64,000 nt of DNA from Neisseria sp. MVDL19-042950 (GTDB lineage Bacteria; Pseudomonadota; Gammaproteobacteria; Burkholderiales; Neisseriaceae), in NCBI RefSeq assembly GCF_030504625.1, contig NZ_JAUKWH010000004.1, positions 149,198-213,197 of the forward strand. The letters are read 5' to 3'. The position numbers and the translations under genes are program-made. This document shows positions 55,697 through 64,000 of the stretch, one piece after another. The notes beneath the pieces are model-generated. The model had not been told where the DNA came from, searched no databases, and saw only the letters and a program-made list of their open reading frames with translations. Numbering within the stretch: the stretch's first letter is position 1; each line of letters begins with the position of its first letter.

Positions 55697-57343
55697 TTAA
55701 GATACTACCTCACCTGCAGCACGTTGCTTCTCAATGCTGCGGTTGATATACCACTGTTGGAAAATAGTCAGAATGTTGTTGACTACCCAATACAATACCA
55801 AGCCAGCAGGGAAGAAGAAAAACATTACTGAGAAAATAATCGGCATGATTTTCATCATTTTAGCCTGCATAGGATCGGTAGGTGGCGGGTTCAGGTAAGT
55901 TTGGATGAACATGGTGGCCGCCATAATAATGGGCAGAATAAACCACGGATCGGGTCGGCTTAAATCGGTAATCCAACCAATCCACGGAGCTTGGCGCAAT
56001 TCTACAGATGAGAAAATCGCCCAATATAAGCCGATGAATACCGGAATTTGCAACAGCATTGGCAAGCAACCGCCAAGAGGGTTGATTTTTTCGTCTTTAT
56101 ACATCTTCATCATGGCTTGCTGCATAGCCATACGGTCGTCGCCGTATTTCTCTTTCAATGCTTGCAATCTCGGTGCTACGGCACGCATTTTTGCCATTGA
56201 GCGGTAAGATGCGTTGGTTAGCGGATAAAGGATGGCTTTAACGATGATAGTCAGTAAAACAATCGCCCAACCCCAGTTGCCGACGAAACCGTGGAGTTTA
56301 TCCAGCAACCAAAACAGCGGCGAGGCAAAAATATGTACTTTGCCATAGTCTTTTGCCAGTTGCAGGTTGTCAGAAATTTTGCTGATGGTGCCGGTTGTTT
56401 GCGGACCGGCATACAGGCCGACAGGGAAGTCGAGTTTGTTGCCGTTTTGAATCGCAGGCATTGGTACGCGGACGCTGGCGGAGTAAAGATTGTCGCTGCG
56501 GCGTTTCAAGTCAATTTGGCAGCCGCCATTGTTGCAGACGGATTGGCCGTCTTTAGGTTGCAGAATCCAAGTAGACATGAAGTAATGCTGAATCATGCCG
56601 AGCCAGCCGGAGTCGGTTTTACGTACATATTCTGCTTGGTCGCGGCCTGAATTGTAGTCATCATCCAAATCTTCGAATGTTACTTTTTCGAATTTGCCGG
56701 CAGGAGTGTAGACAACAGGGCCGGTGTAAGTATGGTTGAAGTAACCTTCGCCGTCGGGCTTGCTGTTGTCGCGCAGCAGACGGTATACGGCATCAAGTTT
56801 TACAGGAGCACCGCTTTGGTTGGTAACATCAAAACGGATGTCGATCAAGTAGCTGTTTTTATTGAAAGTATAGATTTTATCAATTTTCAGGCCGTTGGTT
56901 TCGGGTGCGCTCAGGCGTACTTCCACTTTATCGCCGTTCAGAGAATATTGTTTCTGAGGAGCTTGGAAAGTAATGTTTTTTAATACGTTTTGGCCGTCTG
57001 AATTGAACAACTCGGATTGTGCAACGTAAGTATAATTCTTACTGTCATTGAACAATACGAAATCTTTGCTTTCATCGCTACTGGCATTGTATTTCAGCAA
57101 AGTCAGCTGGCGGAGGTCGCCACTTTTTTCATCGATGACCGCTTTCATCGTATCGGTGGTTACCGTGATGGGTGCGGCAGGAGTCAAAGCAGATGTGTCC
57201 GCTTGGATTTTGGCCGGGGATTGTTGGGTCGGTGAGGCCTGTTGTTGCGCCGGTACCGGCTTGGGAGAAGGGAATAATTGTTCCCAGCCAAGAAGGATAA
57301 CCAGTGCAATGGCAAAAAAGGCCATTAGTCGTTTAAAGTCCAT
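55697..57343 (-). CDS. yidC: Membrane protein insertase YidC
   Basis: 548 residues. First transmembrane segment at the N-terminus, large periplasmic domain (about 50-340), then five core helices with WGWAIVLLTIIVKAILYPLTNASYRSMAKM and LQIPVFIGLYWAIFSSVELR. Inserts proteins alone or with SecYEG. Last gene of the rpmH-rnpA-yidD-yidC unit, the usual origin-side order. 127 bases separate it from yidD. Confidence 0.97.
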   Translation of the reverse strand: MDFKRLMAFFAIALVILLGWEQLFPSPKPVPAQQQASPTQQSPAKIQADTSALTPAAPITVTTDTMKAVIDEKSGDLRQLTLLKYNASSDESKDFVLFNDSKNYTYVAQSELFNSDGQNVLKNITFQAPQKQYSLNGDKVEVRLSAPETNGLKIDKIYTFNKNSYLIDIRFDVTNQSGAPVKLDAVYRLLRDNSKPDGEGYFNHTYTGPVVYTPAGKFEKVTFEDLDDDYNSGRDQAEYVRKTDSGWLGMIQHYFMSTWILQPKDGQSVCNNGGCQIDLKRRSDNLYSASVRVPMPAIQNGNKLDFPVGLYAGPQTTGTISKISDNLQLAKDYGKVHIFASPLFWLLDKLHGFVGNWGWAIVLLTIIVKAILYPLTNASYRSMAKMRAVAPRLQALKEKYGDDRMAMQQAMMKMYKDEKINPLGGCLPMLLQIPVFIGLYWAIFSSVELRQAPWIGWITDLSRPDPWFILPIIMAATMFIQTYLNPPPTDPMQAKMMKIMPIIFSVMFFFFPAGLVLYWVVNNILTIFQQWYINRSIEKQRAAGEVVS

Positions 57344-57470
57344 AGAGTTTTCCTGATAGTGCCGAGTGGTAAGGCGTTATTGCTGTTTCAGACGGCATTA
57401 TATAGAAACAGATAAATAAACCAATAAAAACGAACAGAAATATGTGTTCGGTAGGTAGTATTTTTACGGT

Positions 57471-57683
57471 TTAAGGTACGGGGTCATGCCCGCAACCGCC
57501 AAACGGGTGGCAGCGTGCAATACGTTTGGCCGCCAGCCAGCCGCCTTTGAATGCGCCATATTTTTTCACCGCTTCTACGGCATATTGCGAGCACGTCGGT
57601 GTATAACGGCAACGGGGCGGCAGCATCGGGCTGATGACGTATTGATAAAAGCGGATGAGGCCGAGTAGTAATTTGGCAAGCAT
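57471..57683 (-). CDS. yidD: Membrane protein insertion efficiency factor YidD
   Basis: 70 residues. [39 protein letters not shown] condensed: the three Cys and the amphipathic N-terminal helix are conserved, ending [13 protein letters not shown]. Two bases after rnpA. Confidence 0.95.
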   Translation of the reverse strand: MLAKLLLGLIRFYQYVISPMLPPRCRYTPTCSQYAVEAVKKYGAFKGGWLAAKRIARCHPFGGCGHDPVP

Positions 57684-57685
57684 AG

Positions 57686-58024
57686 TCAGCGCTTCTGCAT
57701 CAAATGTGCCAGTTGGCGGCAGGCTTCGGCCGAGGTTTCACGGTTAAATGGTTGGCGCACGCGAACGATAAAATCGTGCGGCGGCAGATTGTCTCTATTG
57801 CAACGGAACCATTCGCGTATGATCCGCTTCATATAATTGCGGTCATGGGCGCGTTTGGCCGTTTTTTTGCTGACAATCAAACCGATGCGTGGGTGGTTCA
57901 GTCCGTTGTCGTCTGATTGCAATACTTGCAGTAACCCGCGGCTGCGCTGGTTTTTTAACGCAAAAACGGATGAAAAATCATCCGTTTTTAATAAGCGGTA
58001 CTGCTTGCTGAAGCCTTTGTCCAA
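57686..58024 (-). CDS. rnpA: Ribonuclease P protein component
   Basis: 112 residues, TTG start. Protein cofactor of RNase P in tRNA 5' processing. [14 protein letters not shown] near the start and the RNR signature ([19 protein letters not shown]) are present. It begins three bases after the rpmH stop with no good ribosome site, so translation is likely coupled to rpmH. Confidence 0.94.
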   Translation of the reverse strand: MDKGFSKQYRLLKTDDFSSVFALKNQRSRGLLQVLQSDDNGLNHPRIGLIVSKKTAKRAHDRNYMKRIIREWFRCNRDNLPPHDFIVRVRQPFNRETSAEACRQLAHLMQKR

Positions 58025-58027
58025 GTT

Positions 58028-58162
58028 TTAGACAGCCAAGCGTTTGCGACCTTTGGCGCGACGTGCAGCCAAAACAGCACGACCGCCGCGGGTTTTTGAG
58101 CGTACCAAAAAGCCGTGGGTGCGTTTACGGCGGGTAACGGAAGGTTGATAAGTGCGTTTCAT
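58028..58162 (-). CDS. rpmH: 50S ribosomal protein L34
   Basis: 44 residues, below usual ORF cut-offs: [20 protein letters not shown] continuing to [10 protein letters not shown]. Very basic, standard length. TAGGA precedes the ATG. First gene of the rnpA-yidD-yidC operon, divergent from dnaA. Confidence 0.97.
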   Translation of the reverse strand: MKRTYQPSVTRRKRTHGFLVRSKTRGGRAVLAARRAKGRKRLAV

Positions 58163-58506
58163 GTTTCTTTCCTAAGTTTTATCAGAAAATTAAACCATAA
58201 ATTACACCTGAATTTAGTGGTTTTGTCAATCAATATAAACGGTTTGCGTGTAAAACCGGTGGCTTGTGAGATAAATTGCCCACATGTTTTCGCCACTTGC
58301 CTCATGGTCTCGGCAGATAGCGGTTGTGGATAAATTTCGGTATAATCCGCCAAATCTTGACATGTTGTTTTCACGCCGCCTGAAAAAAGAGACCGGATAA
58401 ATGCTTAATGTTTTGATTAAAAGGGCTTTCAAGCGGTTTTCCAGGCTATTTTAAGTATCCCGTTCAGATAAAATCAGTTGTATTAGCTATAATCGAGCCA
58501 CCTCAC
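58163..58506. other. rpmH-dnaA intergenic region, possible origin site
   Basis: One perfect DnaA box on the plus strand (TGTGGATAA, 58325-58333), a looser one (TTGCCCACA, 58278-58286), AT-rich stretches, and TATAAT strings at 58340 and 58488. The gene order matches classic bacterial origins, but a single good box is few for oriC, so the origin may lie elsewhere nearby. Confidence 0.45.
58201..58229 (-). promoter_or_regulatory. Predicted rpmH promoter
   Basis: On the minus strand a perfect TTGACA and TGTAAT separated by 17 bases, about 40 bases before the rpmH start codon. Confidence 0.75.
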
Positions 58507-60060
58507 ATGACGCTTGCAGAATTTTGGCCTCTTTGCCTACGCCGACTTCACGATAAATTGCCGCCGCAACAGTTTGAAAAATGGATTGCGCCGTTAACTG
58601 TTGGCGAGGAAAACGGTATGTGGGTAGTTTATGGCAAAAATCAGTTTGCTTTCAATATGCTGAAAAATCAGTTCGCTGCTGAAATCGAAGCGGTGCGCAA
58701 GGAGTTGGTGCCGTCGCAACAGGCTTTCGCATTTAAAACCGGCTGCGGCCAGTGTTATGAAATGGCACCGTCAGATGGGTCGGAACCGAGCCGAAATACG
58801 GATAAAGGTAATACTGATAATGCCTTTTCAGACGGCCTCGAAGATAAAAATACAATAAGGCCGTCTGAAAAAGTGTCGAAAACCAATACGGCAGGTAAAA
58901 AAAGCGCACAGGATATTTTGGCCGAGCGCATCAAGCAGCTACCACCGGAGAGTGGAACGGGCAAAAAGGCAGCGGAAACCAAACCTGTAAAACCTGCCAA
59001 AAACGAACCTGTATGCGAACAAGATGATGTGCGTTACACGCAAACCAATTTGTCCCGTGATTATACTTTTGAAACTTTAGTTGAAGGTAAGGGAAACCGT
59101 ATTGCGGCAGCGGCGGCGCAATCGATTGCTGAAAATCCCGGTCAAAGCTATAACCCGTTTTTCCTTTACGGCAGTACGGGTTTGGGTAAAACCCACTTGG
59201 TACAGGCTATTGGTAACGAATTGCTGAAAAATAAACCGGATGCAAAAGTGCGTTATATGCATTCCGACGATTATATTCGCAGCTTTATGAATGCCGTGCG
59301 CACCAATGGCTACGATATGTTCAAGCAGCAATACAAACAATATGATTTGCTGATTATCGATGATATTCAGTTTATCAAAGGCAAAGACCGCACGATGGAA
59401 GAATTCTTCTATCTATACAATCATTTTCATAATGAAAAAAAACAGCTTATCCTCACCTGCGATGTATTGCCCACTAAAATCGAAGACATGGATGACCGCT
59501 TGAAATCGCGGTTTTCATGGGGTTTGACTTTAGAGTTGGAACCTCCCGAATTGGAAATGCGGGTGGCGATTTTACAGAAGAAGGCGGAAACGGCCGGTGT
59601 GGATTTGAATGAAGATGCCGCATTTTTTATTGCCAACCTTATCCGTTCCAATGTGCGTGAGTTAGAGGGCGCATTTAACCGCGTGAGTGCCAGCAGCCGT
59701 TTTTTGAACAAACCCATTGATATTGATTTGGCACGAAAAGCATTGCAAGATATTGTGGCGAGCTCGTATAAAGTGATTACGGCTGATTTGATTATTGATG
59801 CCACGGCAAAATATTACCGTATAAAAATCAGTGATATACTCGGTAAGAAACGCACTCGTAACATTGCCCGCCCGCGCCAGATCGCCATGAGCCTGACCAA
59901 AGAGCTTACCAATCTGAGTTTGCCGTCTATCGGAGAAGCTTTCGGCGGGCGCGACCATACTACGGTAATGCACGGAGTCAAGGCGGTGGCCAAGTTGCGC
60001 GAAGAAGACCCCGAATTAGCACAAGATTATGAAAAATTGTTGATAATTATTCAAAATTAA
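58507..60060 (+). CDS. dnaA: Chromosomal replication initiator DnaA
   Basis: 517 residues. Domain I (about 1-80, LAEFWPLCLRRLHDKLPPQQFEKWI), a flexible linker (about 85-180), AAA+ domain III with Walker A YGSTGLGKTHLVQAIG and Walker B LLIIDDIQF, and domain IV helix-turn-helix with GGRDHTTVMHGVKAV. Two uptake sequences in the linker encode FSDGLE and RPSEKV. No ribosome site precedes the ATG, and a TATAAT ends 13 bases before it, so a very short or absent leader is possible. Confidence 0.97.
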   Translation: MTLAEFWPLCLRRLHDKLPPQQFEKWIAPLTVGEENGMWVVYGKNQFAFNMLKNQFAAEIEAVRKELVPSQQAFAFKTGCGQCYEMAPSDGSEPSRNTDKGNTDNAFSDGLEDKNTIRPSEKVSKTNTAGKKSAQDILAERIKQLPPESGTGKKAAETKPVKPAKNEPVCEQDDVRYTQTNLSRDYTFETLVEGKGNRIAAAAAQSIAENPGQSYNPFFLYGSTGLGKTHLVQAIGNELLKNKPDAKVRYMHSDDYIRSFMNAVRTNGYDMFKQQYKQYDLLIIDDIQFIKGKDRTMEEFFYLYNHFHNEKKQLILTCDVLPTKIEDMDDRLKSRFSWGLTLELEPPELEMRVAILQKKAETAGVDLNEDAAFFIANLIRSNVRELEGAFNRVSASSRFLNKPIDIDLARKALQDIVASSYKVITADLIIDATAKYYRIKISDILGKKRTRNIARPRQIAMSLTKELTNLSLPSIGEAFGGRDHTTVMHGVKAVAKLREEDPELAQDYEKLLIIIQN

Positions 60061-60081
60061 ATTTAGCCCGAAGGGATAACC

Positions 60082-61185
60082 ATGTTGATTTTACAAGCTG
60101 AACGCGATGCTTTGCTCAAACCTTTGCAGGCAGTAACCGGTATTGTCGAACGACGCCATACGTTGCCGATTCTGTCGAACGTATTGCTCGAGAACGTGCA
60201 CGGGCATACCAACATTTTAGCTACGGATTTGGAAATTCAAATCAATACTTCGGGCCCCCATAGCGAGGCGGGTGATTTCCGCATCACAACCAACGCGAAA
60301 AAATTGCAAGATATTTTGCGCGCGCTTCCGGAAAGCTCGTTGGTTTCTTTAGATTGGGCGCAAAACCGCCTGACTTTAAAGGCAGGCAAATCCCGTTTTG
60401 CTTTGCAAACGCTGCCCGCGGAAGATTTTCCGTTGATGAGTGTGGGCGAGGAAGTCAGCGCCGCATTTTCACTATCGCAAGAAGCATTTAAAAACATGTT
60501 GTCACAAGTGCAATACAGCATGGCCGTACAAGATATCCGTTATTATCTCAATGGTTTGCTGATGCAGGTTGAAGGCAGTCAATTGCGTTTGGTGGCGACT
60601 GACGGACACCGTTTGGCTTATTCGGGTACCACCATTGATGCCGATTTGCCCAAAGCCGAAGTGATTTTGCCGCGTAAAACAGTATTGGAACTCTTTAAAT
60701 TGCTGAACAACCCCAGTGAACCGCTTACGGTGGAGTTGTTGAACAATCAAGTGCGTTTCCGTTGCAACGATACCGTTATTGTCAGCAAAGTGGTAGACGG
60801 TAAATTCCCCGATTTTAACCGTGTTATCCCATTGGACAATGACAAAATCTTCTTGGTGGGGCGAACCCAGTTGCTTGGCGCATTGGAGCGTGCGGCGATT
60901 TTGGCAAATGAAAAATTCCGCGGTGCACGTTTGCACATCCGCCCCGGATTGCTGAGTGTGGTGTGTAGCAACAACGAGCAGGAAGAAGCGCGTGAAGAGT
61001 TGGAAATTGCTTATCAGGGGGGGGAGCTTGAAGTCGGCTTTAACATCGGCTATCTGATGGACGTGCTGCGTAATGTTCACGCTGACGATATGCAGTTGGC
61101 GTTTGGTGATGCCAACCGTTCTACGTTGTTTACCATTCCCAATAATCCCGATTTCAAATATATTGTAATGCCGATGCGAATTTAA
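60082..61185 (+). CDS. dnaN: DNA polymerase III beta subunit (sliding clamp)
   Basis: 367 residues, three repeated clamp domains. ILQAERDALLKPLQAVTGIVERRHTLPILSNVL condensed at the N-terminus and the C-terminal YIVMPMRI, which closes the protein-binding pocket, are typical. AAGGGA precedes the ATG, 21 bases after dnaA. Contains a run of eight G (61017-61024) in codons for Gln-Gly-Gly-Glu. Confidence 0.97.
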   Translation: MLILQAERDALLKPLQAVTGIVERRHTLPILSNVLLENVHGHTNILATDLEIQINTSGPHSEAGDFRITTNAKKLQDILRALPESSLVSLDWAQNRLTLKAGKSRFALQTLPAEDFPLMSVGEEVSAAFSLSQEAFKNMLSQVQYSMAVQDIRYYLNGLLMQVEGSQLRLVATDGHRLAYSGTTIDADLPKAEVILPRKTVLELFKLLNNPSEPLTVELLNNQVRFRCNDTVIVSKVVDGKFPDFNRVIPLDNDKIFLVGRTQLLGALERAAILANEKFRGARLHIRPGLLSVVCSNNEQEEAREELEIAYQGGELEVGFNIGYLMDVLRNVHADDMQLAFGDANRSTLFTIPNNPDFKYIVMPMRI

Positions 61186-61198
61186 GTTTTTTATGGAT

Positions 61199-61234
61199 AA
61201 AAGGCCGTCTGAAATAATTCAGACGGCCTTTTTT
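61199..61234 (+). terminator. Inverted DUS pair after dnaN
   Basis: AAAAGGCCGTCTGAA and TTCAGACGGCCTTTT around four bases, followed by T residues. A TATAAT at 61284-61289 then starts the gyrB unit. Confidence 0.85.
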
Positions 61235-61288
61235 AATGGCTGTTGAATTACACAAAAACGCTGAAAATACATGCAAAATCAGGTATAA

Positions 61289-63763
<2,475 letters not shown>

Positions 63764-63778
63764 TAGCTGCCGGAAACA

Positions 63779-63813
63779 AGAGGCCGTCTGAAATATCTTT
63801 TCAGACGGCCTCT
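63779..63813 (+). terminator. Inverted DUS pair after gyrB
   Basis: AGAGGCCGTCTGAAA and TTTCAGACGGCCTCT around five bases. Confidence 0.8.
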
Positions 63814-63886
63814 TATCTTAAATGAATAGACAAAACCAATAAGCATAATTTAATATTCGCAATATTTTTACCAGAAGGTTTATGCC

Positions 63887-64000
63887 ATGCCGACCCAATC
63901 CTACCATCTCCGCTTCTCCCGCTTCAGCCCCAACCTTTCCGTCGTCTCCTTCACCGCCACCGAAGCCCTCAACAACACCTACCGTCTCGACATCGAACTT
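63887..64000 (+). CDS. VgrG-like protein, N-terminal fragment (type VI secretion tip)
   Basis: The first 38 codons only; the gene runs off the right edge. The peptide starts MPTQSYHLRFSRFSPNLSVV and continues to NNTYRLDIEL, which matches the beginning of VgrG/TssI spike proteins (phage gp27-like fold). AGAAGG precedes the ATG at suitable distance. Nearly every codon ends in C, unlike gyrB next door, which suggests a different origin. A phage tail-spike homologue is the main alternative. Confidence 0.6.
   Translation, partial: MPTQSYHLRFSRFSPNLSVVSFTATEALNNTYRLDIEL

Overview
The window is a chromosomal segment of a Neisseria species. The 12-mer AGGCCGTCTGAA, the AG dialect of the neisserial DNA uptake sequence (DUS), occurs dozens of times, often as inverted pairs that end transcription units. 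Gene order and protein sequences (NadR, GyrB, split carA/carB, the bamA-skp-lpxD-fabZ-lpxA block) are also neisserial. The dominance of the AG form over ATGCCGTCTGAA points to a commensal or animal-associated Neisseria outside the meningococcus/gonococcus group. This placement is inference from motif usage, not a database result.

Layout. 1-6.8 kb: phoB with the start of its sensor kinase, proB, a DUF2818 protein, a TerC-family protein, a CopD-like protein, a glycine-zipper lipoprotein, waaA and a gamma carbonic anhydrase, mostly on the minus strand. 7-11.5 kb: rpsB-tsf, pyrH and frr, with a structured rpsB leader and a Correia-like small element near 10.1 kb. 11.5-23.3 kb: envelope assembly block uppS, cdsA, a SIMPL-domain gene, dxr, rseP, bamA, skp, lpxD, fabZ, lpxA, then pdxA. 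23.7-27.7 kb: mlaFEDCBA phospholipid-transport operon. 27.8-30.6 kb: META lipoprotein, MurU-like uridylyltransferase, aromatic amino acid permease. 30.7-41.2 kb (minus strand): pyrimidine region with pyrBI, a 43-residue lipoprotein, carB, about 4 kb of accessory genes and repeats, and carA. Both pyrBI and carA are preceded by what look like transcription attenuators. 41.4-46.6 kb: an AT-rich pilC/pilY1 adhesin gene with an unusual Asp/Tyr/Ser-rich insert, and a lysP-like permease. 46.9-54.2 kb: heptosyltransferase, prmC, a Nif3-like protein, petABC (cytochrome bc1) and sspAB. 54.2-58.2 kb (minus): hpaC-like flavin reductase with the 4-hydroxyphenylacetate-responsive regulator nadR/farR, then yidC-yidD-rnpA-rpmH. 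58.5-63.8 kb: dnaA-dnaN-gyrB, a typical origin-proximal arrangement. The window ends at the start of a VgrG-like type VI secretion gene with markedly different codon use.

Most genes are conserved housekeeping genes. The most interesting material is non-coding or accessory: two candidate pyrimidine attenuators (the carA one behind a promoter with a 10-T spacer tract), the S2-type pseudoknot leader, the Correia-like element, two families of small palindromic repeats in the carA-carB interval (one copy carrying an Eikenella-type DUS), the PilC insert, and DUS copies used as start, stop or linker coding sequence. I saw no CRISPR array, rRNA, recognisable tRNA or transposase gene.
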